Shown: positions 38,376-47,441, counted from the first letter of the stretch. The stretch is 64,000 nt of DNA from Segetibacter sp. 3557_3 (GCF_004354985.1 NZ_SMSK01000016.1:62001-126000); one strand, 5' to 3'. Made by a program: numbers and translations. Notes: generated from the sequence alone by a model not told the origin.

Positions 38376-39209
38376 TCAATATCCGGAGAAGTCGCCTAAC
38401 ACCAGCACCAGTAGAAAATAGAGGCCATAAACAACAATGCCTGAAACTACCGCTATTTTTGTCCACTTAGCGGCGTCCTGCGATGCTTTAAGTGCCCCAT
38501 TGTAGTCGCCTGCAGCATACAGGTTATTTACTTTCGCTGCGTTGATTATCCCGACAATCCCAAATGGCAGGCAACAAAACAGTGTTGAAAGGATCGACTC
38601 AGTTAACCAGTTTTTTGGGCTTGCATGAACCTGGTTTATGGGCGGCGTCGGGTTTTGTGGCTGTGGTGGAACCTGGGTGGTGGTTGACCCCACAACAGGC
38701 TGAGCGGGTATTGGAGGAGTGTTAGCGCTAGCCGCCGAACGTTCGCTACCTGTATAGGATTGGCCTTTTTTCAGGCTTTTTACCAGTTCTTCCACATCAA
38801 ATTTCCAGCGCTTATTACTTACCTCGTACGCTTGTCGCCTGATTAAACCTTTCAAGTCGGCTGGTAGGTCGGCAGCTTCGGGAAGTTCAGCGTTGTCTAC
38901 TAACACTGGAATTACACGTATGTTGCGTTTTAGTGCTTCGGCTATTTCCAACCGTATAAAATCATCGGGATTGTCAATCCGGCGTTTACCCTCGGCGTTG
39001 CTGGCGAGCCATTCCGGACCAATCAGCGCCAGTAAGACATCACACTTCTTTAGTGATTCTGATATCACTTCTGTAAAATCGAGCCCGGGTTGAATAGTAT
39101 CGATGTCGATGAATATTTCTTCATCGGAAAAGTGTTGTTTTAACGAGTCAACAAGTCTTCCTGCTTCGCCGGCAGTATCGTGCCGGCGGTAGCTGATAAA
39201 AATGTTCAT
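38376..39209 (-). CDS. TIR domain protein fused to a C-terminal CD225/dispanin-like membrane domain
   Basis: 277 residues. N-terminal TIR domain (1 to about 148): FISYRRHDTAG opening, EIFIDIDTIQPGLDF (BB-loop region), CDVLLALIGPEWL and a candidate catalytic Glu 88 in RLEIAEAL. A Pro/Thr/Gln-rich linker (about 155-198) leads to a C-terminal two-helix membrane region (about 200-275) with CCLPFGIVGIINAAKVNNL and WTKIAVVSG, which matches the CD225/dispanin pattern (Cys-Cys-x-Pro-x-Gly-Ile, Ala-Ala-x-Val). Bacterial TIR domains commonly cleave NAD+ or make cyclic ADP-ribose signals; CD225 proteins (IFITM in animals) are membrane-embedded. I infer a membrane-tethered TIR enzyme or sensor; a defence role is possible but the neighbours do not show it. 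The ATG at 39209 is used because upstream residues are not TIR-like. Confidence 0.85.
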   Translation of the reverse strand: MNIFISYRRHDTAGEAGRLVDSLKQHFSDEEIFIDIDTIQPGLDFTEVISESLKKCDVLLALIGPEWLASNAEGKRRIDNPDDFIRLEIAEALKRNIRVIPVLVDNAELPEAADLPADLKGLIRRQAYEVSNKRWKFDVEELVKSLKKGQSYTGSERSAASANTPPIPAQPVVGSTTTQVPPQPQNPTPPINQVHASPKNWLTESILSTLFCCLPFGIVGIINAAKVNNLYAAGDYNGALKASQDAAKWTKIAVVSGIVVYGLYFLLVLVLGDFSGY

Positions 39210-39461
39210 GTCGGAACGGCGGTTTTGGTTGATTGAAGAGTAATATACAAATATCCCCAGGCATTTCAATCATCCGTTTGGTTCTTATTCGGCCCTTTAG
39301 CCTGATTTACAAGGCTTCGCGAACTACCCGATCCCATAGCGCGTGCTGATAATTGTGGATCGTTTCGGGCACCGGGAACCCTGAATCAACGGGTAAGCAG
39401 CCTGGTTGTGGTACCGGCACTAAACGCCGGCAACAAAATCTTACAGTATGGCGACTGGTGG

Positions 39462-39492
39462 TTTGAACAATGCCCGCTATCTGGTACACTTT
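39462..39492 (+). promoter_or_regulatory. Bacteroidota promoter of the AlkB-like gene
   Basis: TTTG (39462-39465), 19 bases, then TACACTTT (39485-39492), close to the TTTG-N19-TAnnTTTG consensus; the ATG is 16 bases downstream of the -7 box. Confidence 0.4.
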
Positions 39493-39508
39493 TATACGAG
39501 TTTTTTCT

Positions 39509-40075
39509 ATGCAAACCTTGTTTCCGGTTGCCCCGGTAGTACCGGAGGGCTTCTTATACCTCCCCGATTTTCTTAATGATGCCGAGGAAGAGCAATTATG
39601 CAGGGTTATATCCCGGCTCAACCTACACACGTTTAACTTTCAGGGTTACGAAGCGAGACGTAAAGTGGCAAGTTTTGGTTACGACTGGAACTTTGATACC
39701 CGGCATTTGACAAGGGGAAAAGAGATACCATTGGAATTTTCGGATCTCATCGAAAAAGTAGCCGAGCGATTTAGCTTAGCAACAAAGGAAATAGGCGAAC
39801 TGCTGGTGACTGATTACCCACCGGGAGCTGTAATCAACTGGCACCGCGACGCACCTCCATTCGACAAAGTGGTGGGTATCTCCCTTCTTTCCGACTGCCT
39901 GTTCAGGTTCCGTCCAAACGATAAAACAAAACAAACACGTAAAGCCACGATCTCGCTACCTGTTGAGCGACGATCTGTTTACCTTATGAGTGGACCTTCG
40001 CGAACCGCCTGGCAACATTCAATCGCACCGGTACAACACCTGCGTTACTCCATTACGTTAAGAACATTATTATGA
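39509..40075 (+). CDS. AlkB-like 2-oxoglutarate/Fe(II) dioxygenase
   Basis: 188 residues with the complete iron site of the AlkB family: His 112 and Asp 114 (WHRDAP), His 170 (WQHSI), plus Arg 179 and Arg 185 in LRYSITLR for 2-oxoglutarate binding. Expected role: oxidative removal of alkyl groups from nucleic acid bases (or, in some relatives, other substrates). Shorter than E. coli AlkB (216 aa) and closest in pattern to ALKBH-type/DNA-N1-methyladenine dioxygenases. Start at 39509 gives a normal N-terminus (MQTLFPVAPVVPEGFLYL) and lies right after a promoter-like box. Single gene, possibly damage-inducible, but no LexA- or Ada-like site was recognised. Confidence 0.9.
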   Translation: MQTLFPVAPVVPEGFLYLPDFLNDAEEEQLCRVISRLNLHTFNFQGYEARRKVASFGYDWNFDTRHLTRGKEIPLEFSDLIEKVAERFSLATKEIGELLVTDYPPGAVINWHRDAPPFDKVVGISLLSDCLFRFRPNDKTKQTRKATISLPVERRSVYLMSGPSRTAWQHSIAPVQHLRYSITLRTLL

Positions 40076-40368
40076 CTCGTTTGACAACATTGGTTTTCGT
40101 ACACATCGGGTTTTGAATAACGGTTAAGAAAACTAAACAGGCCTTGCAGGCAACATGGAAATATGCATGTAAAATAATGGTTAACAATATTCAAAAGGAA
40201 GCGTCTTTTCTGCTCATAATCATTGGCAATTGGGAAATTAACTACTACTGTTTATAATTTTCTACATCCTAACGTTACTTATTACAATGCTTTTTGCAAC
40301 CTTCTGTTTTTCAATGAATTAGTTAGCTGGCACAGTATTCATTCTGTACGACATATAACATTTGTGGT

Positions 40369-40797
40369 ATGGCAACAGATAATGGGGTTAATTTAAGCAG
40401 ACAACATCCGGACGAAGAAAAGCGAGTTACCATTCCGATAATTGAGGAGCACTTGCAGGTCGAGAAGAAAGTGGTCGAGACCGGAAAGGTCAACATCTCG
40501 AAAACTGTTCATGAAGAAACAGATCAGTATAATATCCCGTTAACAGAACAACACGTTTCAGTTGAGCGTATCGCGAAAAACGAATATTTAGATGTGATGC
40601 CTGAGGCCGTAAGGTATGAGGGCGACGTTATGATTATTCCTGTTTTGAAAGAAGTTGCAGTGATTGAAAAAAAGATCCTATTGGTTGAGGAATTAAGGGT
40701 TACCAGGGTGCAAAGTCAAAGAAACGAAACCCATGAGGTAACATTGCGAAAGGAAGAAATTGAGGTAAAAAGAACTGAAATTAATAAACCACTTTAG
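40369..40797 (+). CDS. DUF2382 (YsnF/AvaK) stress-type protein
   Basis: 142 residues, highly charged. It carries the DUF2382 pattern of repeated beta-hairpins with I-P-I-x-E-E-x-L-x-V (VTIPIIEEHLQVEKKVV) followed by further E-x-V-x-V-x-R segments. No signal or membrane segment. Family knowledge: linked with general stress regulons (YsnF in Bacillus); molecular role unclear. Followed after 46 bases by a larger protein with the same domain, so the two genes are probably one operon. Confidence 0.85.
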   Translation: MATDNGVNLSRQHPDEEKRVTIPIIEEHLQVEKKVVETGKVNISKTVHEETDQYNIPLTEQHVSVERIAKNEYLDVMPEAVRYEGDVMIIPVLKEVAVIEKKILLVEELRVTRVQSQRNETHEVTLRKEEIEVKRTEINKPL

Positions 40798-40843
40798 TTT
40801 TTCGAATTATCATTATTTATAAAAAATCAAAAAAGCAACCATT

Positions 40844-41944
40844 ATGGCACAAACAGTAATCGGTTTGTTCGACAGTTCTGCAGAGGCGCAGCAAGCTGTA
40901 CAGAACCTTACCAGCAGAGGTATTTCAAGGGAGAACATCGATGTTTCGTCATCAGGTTCTACAGGTACCACAAGCACAACGAATACAGACGATGACGACC
41001 ATCAGGAGAGTGGAATATCAAGGTTTTTTAAAAATCTTTTCGGAAATGACGATGACTCTGACCGCTACGCACACGTTGCAAAAAGAAGCGGATGTATCGT
41101 AACGGTTCATGCGCAAACATCTGAGCAGGCAGAAGAAGCGGCTGATATTCTTGATGATGCAGGAGCAGTGAATGTTGATGAGCGTGCAGCTTCATATGGT
41201 TATTCAGGACGAAATTCAGGCAGTACTTCCGATATGAGTGGATCAACAGGTTCAGGTTTATCCGGCGCAGGATTAGCAGGAGCAGGTCTTGCAGGATCTA
41301 CCGGCCTTACCGGTTCATCATCAGGTAGCACTTCTACAGGAAGTCTGGATACAACAGGTGCTTACGATACCACCAATGATTATAGCACTGAAGGAACGAC
41401 AAGAGGATCTGCAGATAACCTCGGTAGCACAGGTTTAACAGGTAGCGACAATACCTATTCTGGTACAAGTGATTTCACTACCTCTGGCTCATCGGACCTT
41501 AATGATAGCCGTTCTGATCGTTCAGATTTTTCAGATACAAATGAAAGCAGGAAGATACCTATCATCGAGGAAAATTTACAGGTAGGTAAGCGCGAGGTGC
41601 TGACTGGCGGTGTGCGTTTGAGAAGCAGGATTGTTGAGCGCCCCGTTGAAGAGTCACTCCGGCTTCGTGAAGAGAATGTTCGTGTTGAAAGAACAGCTGT
41701 TGATCGCGCAGCGACCTCCGCTGACTTGAATAACTTCGAAGGAACTGAAATTGAAATGACTGAAAGAGCTGAAGTTCCCGTTGTATCAAAAGAAGCACGT
41801 GTTGTTGAAGAAATAAGTTTGGATAAAGATGTAGAAGAAAGAACCGAGACTATTTCAGATACTGTGCGGAGAACAGAGGTTGATGTAGAAGATATCGAAA
41901 GAGATGATCTTTCAGGAAACAGGACTAAGGGTTCCGATTTATAA
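40844..41944 (+). CDS. General-stress protein with YflT-like N-domain, low-complexity linker and DUF2382 C-domain
   Basis: 366 residues. The N-terminal about 115 residues (TVIGLFDSSAEAQQAVQNL ... GCIVTVHAQTSEQAEEA) resemble the YflT/GSP17M-type general stress domain. Residues about 120-236 are a Gly/Ser/Thr-rich linker (GLSGAGLAGAGLAGSTG). The C-terminal domain (about 237-350) is a DUF2382 unit starting RKIPIIEENLQVGKREV. The fusion of both stress domains in one chain with a second DUF2382 gene upstream fits a stress module. Followed by a strong terminator. Confidence 0.85.
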   Translation: MAQTVIGLFDSSAEAQQAVQNLTSRGISRENIDVSSSGSTGTTSTTNTDDDDHQESGISRFFKNLFGNDDDSDRYAHVAKRSGCIVTVHAQTSEQAEEAADILDDAGAVNVDERAASYGYSGRNSGSTSDMSGSTGSGLSGAGLAGAGLAGSTGLTGSSSGSTSTGSLDTTGAYDTTNDYSTEGTTRGSADNLGSTGLTGSDNTYSGTSDFTTSGSSDLNDSRSDRSDFSDTNESRKIPIIEENLQVGKREVLTGGVRLRSRIVERPVEESLRLREENVRVERTAVDRAATSADLNNFEGTEIEMTERAEVPVVSKEARVVEEISLDKDVEERTETISDTVRRTEVDVEDIERDDLSGNRTKGSDL

Positions 41945-41968
41945 AAACACGGTATCCAGGTTTAAAAT

Positions 41969-42000
41969 GCAGCAATCTTAAATAGTTGCTGCTTTTTTTT
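41969..42000 (+). terminator. Rho-independent terminator
   Basis: GCAGCAA (41969-41975) and TTGCTGC (41986-41992) form a 7-pair stem, followed by eight T (41993-42000). Ends the DUF2382 operon. Confidence 0.85.
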
Positions 42001-42634
42001 GCCCATACCTCATCAAATCGACAGGAGGAAAATCGATATTCAATGAACTCTTACTCATCAGGTGTTTTGGTAATTAGCATAATCTAATAAGTTGACAGGT
42101 TATTAATTAAATAATGGCTTAATTTTTCTCTTTATCACTTTTTTATTAAAAGCCCGGTAAATTAATTATCACAGCAGCAAGATGAATTAAGTCGCCAGTA
42201 CTCGCCAATTGAGAAATTTATATCTTATATATAATTGATAATGCAAGGGGCGCATTGCCGGAGTATAGCTATCAGATTTTCCGTTGACTCTTTTGGGGCA
42301 ATAATGTAGTTAACTGATACCTGAATTTACCAATTATCTAATAATTTCACCGATGTAATCTAAAGGGTATCGGCACGAATACAATACGTACATTTTGATA
42401 TATTCATTTATGATTAAAAAAATAATGTTGTGCCTATAACCGGTCAATCACAGGATTTAGTATAGCTGCGGAATAGATCAATCGTCAACTAATATTTGGT
42501 CGTGATTATCCTAATTACCGCTTCTTGGTTGTCTGGTATGCCGAATCCTAACACCGGAACACAACAAAAAAGGCGCATTAGAAATACGCCTTTTGAATAG
42601 TCATTAAAAAATCAAAGTAAAACCCACAACTCGT
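42001..42634. other. Intergenic between convergent genes
   Basis: About 630 AT-rich bases without a credible gene; the only recognised feature is the minus-strand terminator at 42566-42594. Confidence 0.45.
42566..42594 (-). terminator. Rho-independent terminator of the DUF4142 gene
   Basis: On the minus strand GGCGTATT-TCT-AATGCGCC forms an 8-pair stem (one G-T pair), followed by six T. It is 40 bases beyond the stop of the gene at 42635. Confidence 0.85.
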
Positions 42635-43156
42635 TTATCTTCTAAAAAGATTTGTTGCTATACTATCTGCGCGTGAACGGTGCATTTCAATATGCGGGCG
42701 ATAAGTATTTGCATATCCCAAAATGTCGCGGTGTTGACCATTGCTTTGCTCATTTTGGAAAAAGGTGATTGTTGCAATGTGATCGGCTACCTGGCTATGC
42801 ATGTAAACTGAGTCGAATGCCCGGCCCGATAAGCTATTTAACTGTAGTGCGAGCGCAACGTGGGCTGGATCGAGCGTGTCGCGAACGGGATTGCCAACAC
42901 TATTACCCCGGTTTTTCAAATCGTTTTGGGCTGTAGTATGTTCAGCAACCATCGACATAGCAAAAGCCTTAACAATCGGGCTTGTTGCTTTTGTGCTTGC
43001 CATGGTACCGGCGCCAATTTCAGCGGTATTGCTCAAACTTGCCTGCACCATAAACTGCCTGTCGGTATCATTCAGATCTTTGTCGTCTTTACTACACGAT
43101 ACAAGGGCTAACCCCGCGAGTACTGACCCGGTGTAAATCATTTTTTTCAACATCAT
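42635..43156 (-). CDS. DUF4142 lipoprotein
   Basis: 173 residues. Lipoprotein signal (MMLKKMIYTGSVLAGLALVSC) with lipid Cys at 21, followed by a four-helix DUF4142 domain of the ferritin-like type: DRQFMVQASLSNTAEIGAG, VKAFAMSMVAEHT, GRAFDSVYMHSQVADH and YRPHIEMHRSRADS. Repeated His/Glu positions are typical for the family; function unknown, often found with stress genes. Start at 43156 or 43153; the frame is open to 43189 but the extra residues are not signal-like. Confidence 0.85.
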   Translation of the reverse strand: MMLKKMIYTGSVLAGLALVSCSKDDKDLNDTDRQFMVQASLSNTAEIGAGTMASTKATSPIVKAFAMSMVAEHTTAQNDLKNRGNSVGNPVRDTLDPAHVALALQLNSLSGRAFDSVYMHSQVADHIATITFFQNEQSNGQHRDILGYANTYRPHIEMHRSRADSIATNLFRR

Positions 43157-44064
43157 AGTGTTTGTTTTATGTTTTTTTGATAGCCGCAATGCAACAACTA
43201 TTAATACGTTTGCTCCCGATTTGGTTTTTGGAAAGTCCTTTATAATTTTTCCGGTTGCGATAACTGTTGCAAAATAGTACCCGGTTTAGCTAATAGGGTA
43301 TCATATGATTTCCAGGTAAATTAAACTGTTGAAAATCAGAATTATAAAATTATTCGTTGGAAATGCGGCGATCACCTTGGTTGTTTGTACTAGTGTGAGG
43401 GTGTACCTAGTTGTAGAACTGCGTGCACATAAAAAAATGGAGGTTTAAAGTTTTTGTTTCTGTAGCGGTGAATTGTTTAACAATCGGATTTTTATTGATG
43501 ACAACCCGTTTGTCATTCGAAGCATTAGTATTTGAATGTAGTTGCTCAAGGATGAAGTATTCGTTGAACCGAGCGTGGCAACGGCTGTTAAATAGCCTAA
43601 TAAATGCCGGCTACAAAAATAATCCGGATCTATTATTAGCGAGATATGATGCATTCGCCATTTTACAAGGTGAACTGCACGTTAGTAGGGCGTTGTCGCT
43701 CATTTGACCGAAGAAAAGACTTTTGTTGCTCGCCCTTGTTATGCTTTGGTCGTTAAGCGATCATGATCGTCCATAGGTTCTTCAAGATATTTCGATGGGA
43801 CCAATTGAATATCTAAACTGTGGAAATATATAATCTCTTTACGTAATGCAACCGGTTTCTTCCCCAGTGAGCTAAATTGGCTTTGTCGCTAAACTTAAGT
43901 TGTGAAGTCTAAATCTTTTTACTACATCGTTGTTCTTTAAGCCATTAAGTACATATCAGGGTTGTTGGTATCTAAACATTGTCATCGGTTTCAAAAGGCT
44001 GCAAATGGAATGATAATTTCTAGCAATTACATAGCGAAATTATTAATGCTAAAATTTTAAGAAT
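43157..44064. other. Intergenic between divergent DUF4142 genes
   Basis: This 908-base stretch holds one doubtful short frame (43423-43707). The rest is AT-rich with no recognised signal. Confidence 0.4.
43423..43707 (+). CDS. Doubtful small protein (94 aa)
   Basis: GTG start, MHIKKWRFKVFVSVAVNCL, one possible membrane helix and a basic helical C-terminal part. No family recognised, no clear promoter. It may be a chance frame; reported because the stretch is otherwise empty. Confidence 0.2.
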   Translation: MHIKKWRFKVFVSVAVNCLTIGFLLMTTRLSFEALVFECSCSRMKYSLNRAWQRLLNSLINAGYKNNPDLLLARYDAFAILQGELHVSRALSLI

Positions 44065-45819
44065 ATGAAAATGTTAAAAGGAAGCTTGCCTGAGTTGCTG
44101 GCTGCAATGGTCATCACGGCTTGTACGTGTACAACAACCAGTGCACAGACAACCGGCACTCAAAGGGGCACAACGGGGACTGGCTCATCAACCTCCGGAA
44201 CTACCGGCACTGCATCATCAGACACTGCTTTTATCGGTAAAAGTATCCGCGACAATATGAATGAAATTCAGATGTCCCAGATGGCAATCGATAAAGGTTC
44301 AAGTGCGGGTGTAAAACAAGCTGCCCAGCAAATGGTGGCTGATCATACGCAGATGTTGAATGATCTGAGAAAAGCTGGAAGAGCGCAAAACATGACTGGT
44401 CTCGACGACATGGGAATGGGGTCGATGGGTTCCGGTTCTATGGGAACTGGCTCGATGGGTTCAGGAACCGGCACGATGGGTTCCGGTAACACTAGCTCCG
44501 GTTCGGGATCAACAGGAACCGGCATGATGGGTTCCGGTAACACCGGCTCCGGCTCAGGCACTACGGGTTCAGGAGCTGGTACAATGGGCTCTGGTAGCAC
44601 AGGTTCCGGCTCAGGGTCAACAGGCTCAGGTAGTGGTAGCACCGGTTCAGGCACAACAGGCTCTGGTACTTTAGGTTCTGGATCTACTGGTTCAGGTAGC
44701 ACTGGTTCGGGTACTGGTACAAGTGGAAGAACAGGATCGACTAACAGGGGATCAGGTACTACAGGATCAGGTTCTGGTAGTACTGGTTCAGGCACCGGCA
44801 CAATGGGTTCTGGTAGCACAGGTTCAGGCTCCGGATCAACCGGTTCAGGAACAGGCAGCATGGGAACAGGCAGCATGGGATCAGGTAGCACAGGTTCTGG
44901 TTCTGGATCAACCGGTTCAGGAACAGGCAGTATGGGTTCAGGTAGCACCGGAACAGGTTCCGGCACTACAGGTTCCGGTACAATCGGTTCAGGAACTACA
45001 GGCAGCGGAAACACAGGTTCAGGCAGCACAGGTTCTGGTATGGGCACAGGAACAATGAGATCAGGTAGCACAGGTTCAGGCTCCGGATCAACCGGTTCAG
45101 GAGCAGGCAGTATGGGTTCAGGTAGCACCGGAACAGGTTCCGGCACTACAGGTTCCGGTACAATCGGTTCCGGCACTACAGGTTCCGGTACAATCGGTTC
45201 CGGCACTACAGGTTCCGGTACAATCGGTTCCGGCACTACAGGTTCCGGTACAATCGGTTCAGGAACTACAGGCAGCGGAAACACAGGTTCAGGCAGCACA
45301 GGTTCTGGTATGGGCACAGGAACAATGGGATCAGGTAGCACAGGCACAGGATCAGGCACCACAGGTGCAGGTACAATAGGATCTGGTGGAACTGGTTCCG
45401 GTGCAATGGGATCTGGCAGCACTGGTAATATGGGCTCAGGTAATATGGGTTCAGGTAATATGGGTTCAGGTAATATGGGTTCAGGTAATATGGGCTCAGG
45501 TAATATGGGATCAGGCTCAACAAGTAGTATCGGCATGGGTTCAGGTATGAGCACAGATCCCACAATGTCAGCACTTCGTAATGCAACAGGTGCAGCATTC
45601 GATCGCATGTGGGTTTCTCAGATGCTTGCTATGCACGAGACAAAACTTGCACAGCTAACTGCCGCGCAAAGAACGCTTAGAAGTCCTGAGCTGAGAGCGC
45701 TAGTAACAAATGCGCTTCCCAAAATCAGGATGCATAGGGATATGTTGGCAAAATTGAATACAGGTAGTCGTTCAGGTTCTGGCGCTACCGGCACAGGTAC
45801 CGGAAGTCAGAATCAATAA
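44065..45819 (+). CDS. DUF4142-type secreted protein interrupted by a giant Gly/Ser/Thr/Met insert
   Basis: 584 residues. After a signal peptide (residues 1 to about 27, ending SAQ) and a Gly/Thr-rich spacer comes the first half of a DUF4142 domain (about 53-106: DTAFIGKSIRDNMNEIQM, VKQAAQQMVADHTQML). Residues about 117-494 are built of G-S-G-S-T/M repeats. The second half of the domain follows (about 503-570: GAAFDRMWVSQMLAMHETKL, LPKIRMHRDMLAKL). Both halves align in order with the uninterrupted neighbour at 42635. The insert sits in the loop between helices 2 and 3. I infer an exported protein with a long flexible loop, perhaps adhesive or matrix-forming. DNA repeats inside suggest length variation. 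Ends with a terminator. Confidence 0.8.
   Translation: MKMLKGSLPELLAAMVITACTCTTTSAQTTGTQRGTTGTGSSTSGTTGTASSDTAFIGKSIRDNMNEIQMSQMAIDKGSSAGVKQAAQQMVADHTQMLNDLRKAGRAQNMTGLDDMGMGSMGSGSMGTGSMGSGTGTMGSGNTSSGSGSTGTGMMGSGNTGSGSGTTGSGAGTMGSGSTGSGSGSTGSGSGSTGSGTTGSGTLGSGSTGSGSTGSGTGTSGRTGSTNRGSGTTGSGSGSTGSGTGTMGSGSTGSGSGSTGSGTGSMGTGSMGSGSTGSGSGSTGSGTGSMGSGSTGTGSGTTGSGTIGSGTTGSGNTGSGSTGSGMGTGTMRSGSTGSGSGSTGSGAGSMGSGSTGTGSGTTGSGTIGSGTTGSGTIGSGTTGSGTIGSGTTGSGTIGSGTTGSGNTGSGSTGSGMGTGTMGSGSTGTGSGTTGAGTIGSGGTGSGAMGSGSTGNMGSGNMGSGNMGSGNMGSGNMGSGNMGSGSTSSIGMGSGMSTDPTMSALRNATGAAFDRMWVSQMLAMHETKLAQLTAAQRTLRSPELRALVTNALPKIRMHRDMLAKLNTGSRSGSGATGTGTGSQNQ
45136..45260 (+). repeat. 30-bp tandem repeat inside the Gly/Ser/Thr insert
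   Basis: Three identical 30-bp units lie at 45151-45180, 45181-45210 and 45211-45240, flanked by partial copies. The region 44937-45058 reappears at about 45117-45328 with 90 bp (three units) added, a sign of recent expansion. Confidence 0.85.
45424..45513 (+). repeat. 15-bp tandem repeat (six copies)
   Basis: Six copies of GGTAATATGGGYTCA (the last ends GGATCA), encoding Gly-Asn-Met-Gly-Ser. Confidence 0.9.
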
Positions 45820-45845
45820 CCTTCTTATAGGGGTAAGGAAACAGG

Positions 45846-45881
45846 AAAAAGGAAAGCGGTGTTTGCCGCTTTTCCTTTTTT
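45846..45881 (+). terminator. Rho-independent terminator
   Basis: AGGAAAGCGG-TGTTTG-CCGCTTTTCC stem followed by TTTTTT, 27 bases after the stop of the DUF4142/Gly-Ser gene. Confidence 0.85.
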
Positions 45882-45982
45882 ATCCAAATTGACTTCGAGA
45901 ACGCCTGATAATTACTCACGTATATTCCAACCACGTATAAGGAGCTGGAAAAAGCAGTCACATAAATCCGACAGAAGAATAG

Positions 45983-46918
45983 ATGAAAAAGATTGTCATT
46001 GCCGTACATGGTGGAGCGGGGCCTGACTCGGCGCTCATTCGCGAGAATATCGAAGCTTACCAGAGCGGGTTAGAAGACGCATTATCGGCAGGGCACAGTA
46101 TCCTTAAAAAGGGAGGATCATCGGTAGATGCGGTAGAAGCCGCCATTAATATGCTTGAGAATAACCCGCTTTTTAATGCCGGCCGGGGTTCTGTTTTAAA
46201 TGAACACGCGCAAGTAGAAATGGATGCATCGATAATGAATGGGTTGGACCTGAATTGCGGAGCGGTTTCAGTTGTTCAACAGGTTAAAAACCCTGTAACC
46301 CTTGCGCGGGCCATAATGGAAAAAAGCAGCCATATTTACCTGGGCAATTCAGGCGCACTCGCATTTGCGAGGCAACAGGGTCTCGAACTTCGCCCAGATG
46401 CGTATTTCATTACGGAATACAATTACAACCAATACGAAGAAGAGGCGCAACATCAAACCGCTAATCCTGGTGATGCCGGAGAGCGGCAAGCAAGGCGCAA
46501 GGATCATGGTACTGTGGGGGCCGTTGCACTTGACGAATATGGTAACCTGGCAGCAGCAACATCAACCGGCGGACTGGAAAATAAAACCTCCGGCCGGATA
46601 GCAGATAGCTCTATGATTGGCGTGGGTACTTATGCAGATAATAAGGTATGCGCAGTATCCTGTACCGGCGATGGAGAATACCTTATGCAACATGTAGCCG
46701 GATTTCATTTACATGCAATTATGGAGTACAAAGGCATGCCCATTGTTGATGCCTGTAACTACTTAATCCATGATCGCTGTAAGGCGGTTGAAGGAGATAT
46801 GGGGTTGATTGCAATTGATCCCAGCGGCACCGTGGCATTTGCTTTTAACTCAGAACGTATGCATCGGGGATGGCGTATAAATGACGAGCCAAGTGAAGTG
46901 TCTATCTATCCCGAATAG
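45983..46918 (+). CDS. Isoaspartyl peptidase / L-asparaginase (Ntn-hydrolase)
   Basis: 311 residues, plant-type asparaginase family. The start KIVIAVHGGAGP and the motif NPLFNAGRGSVLN are typical; the autoproteolysis and catalytic site is in DHGTVGAVA (Thr after Gly), where the precursor is cut into alpha and beta chains. Function: hydrolysis of isoaspartyl dipeptides and asparagine. No signal peptide, so cytoplasmic. Separated from the preceding gene by a terminator and from the next by 69 bases. Confidence 0.93.
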   Translation: MKKIVIAVHGGAGPDSALIRENIEAYQSGLEDALSAGHSILKKGGSSVDAVEAAINMLENNPLFNAGRGSVLNEHAQVEMDASIMNGLDLNCGAVSVVQQVKNPVTLARAIMEKSSHIYLGNSGALAFARQQGLELRPDAYFITEYNYNQYEEEAQHQTANPGDAGERQARRKDHGTVGAVALDEYGNLAAATSTGGLENKTSGRIADSSMIGVGTYADNKVCAVSCTGDGEYLMQHVAGFHLHAIMEYKGMPIVDACNYLIHDRCKAVEGDMGLIAIDPSGTVAFAFNSERMHRGWRINDEPSEVSIYPE

Positions 46919-46987
46919 CGTAAATAACTTCGTACACATACAGGCTTTGGCAGCTATTAACAATTAAACATTTTAAAACCACTATTT

Positions 46988-47377
46988 ATGCGAATTATTC
47001 CAACGAGAGTTCATGGCATGCTCGACTATCTTGTCGGCGTGATACTAATGTCGGCCCCCTGGTTGTTGGGATTTGCCCACGACGGCGGAGCGAAAACCTG
47101 GATACCTTTTGCTTTAGGATTAGGCGCGCTCGCTTACAGCATTTTTACTGATTATGAATTAGGCCTGGTTAGAAAACTTCCAATGGCCACCCACTTGATG
47201 CTTGACCTTGCGAGCGGTATTCTTCTTGCAATTTCGCCATGGTTATTTGGCTTTGCCGACGAGGTTTATCTGCCACATCTGCTCTTTGGTATCTTTGAGA
47301 TAGGAGCAGCAATAATGACAAAAACAGTTCCTGCAGAAAAGTCTGCTTCATTTCCGGGAGCGGCGACCTCAAGGTAG
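46988..47377 (+). CDS. SPW-repeat membrane protein
   Basis: 129 residues with four membrane helices arranged as two repeats, each containing the S-x-P-W-x-x-G-F signature (MSAPWLLGFAH and AISPWLFGFAD). Inner-membrane protein of unknown function, in Bacteroidota often next to stress genes. It ends with a strong terminator. Confidence 0.88.
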   Translation: MRIIPTRVHGMLDYLVGVILMSAPWLLGFAHDGGAKTWIPFALGLGALAYSIFTDYELGLVRKLPMATHLMLDLASGILLAISPWLFGFADEVYLPHLLFGIFEIGAAIMTKTVPAEKSASFPGAATSR

Positions 47378-47441
47378 GTTTATCAGGCTGTTGTTATAGG
47401 GTTAAGCTCGTTTACAGTAGATATTTGTAGAGGATGCATAG

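Noticed and set aside
38376-40075. Defence island around the TIR gene
   Set aside because: Neighbours are the mla lipid transport operon and a DNA-repair-type dioxygenase; no nuclease, sensor or toxin-antitoxin gene is present within the window.
44343-45608. Long minus-strand frame rich in Pro-Glu-Pro-Val/Ile (421 codons)
   Set aside because: It is the mirror of the Gly/Ser repeat region on the plus strand; repeat periodicity in multiples of three keeps the opposite frame open. It has no start region or family features of its own.
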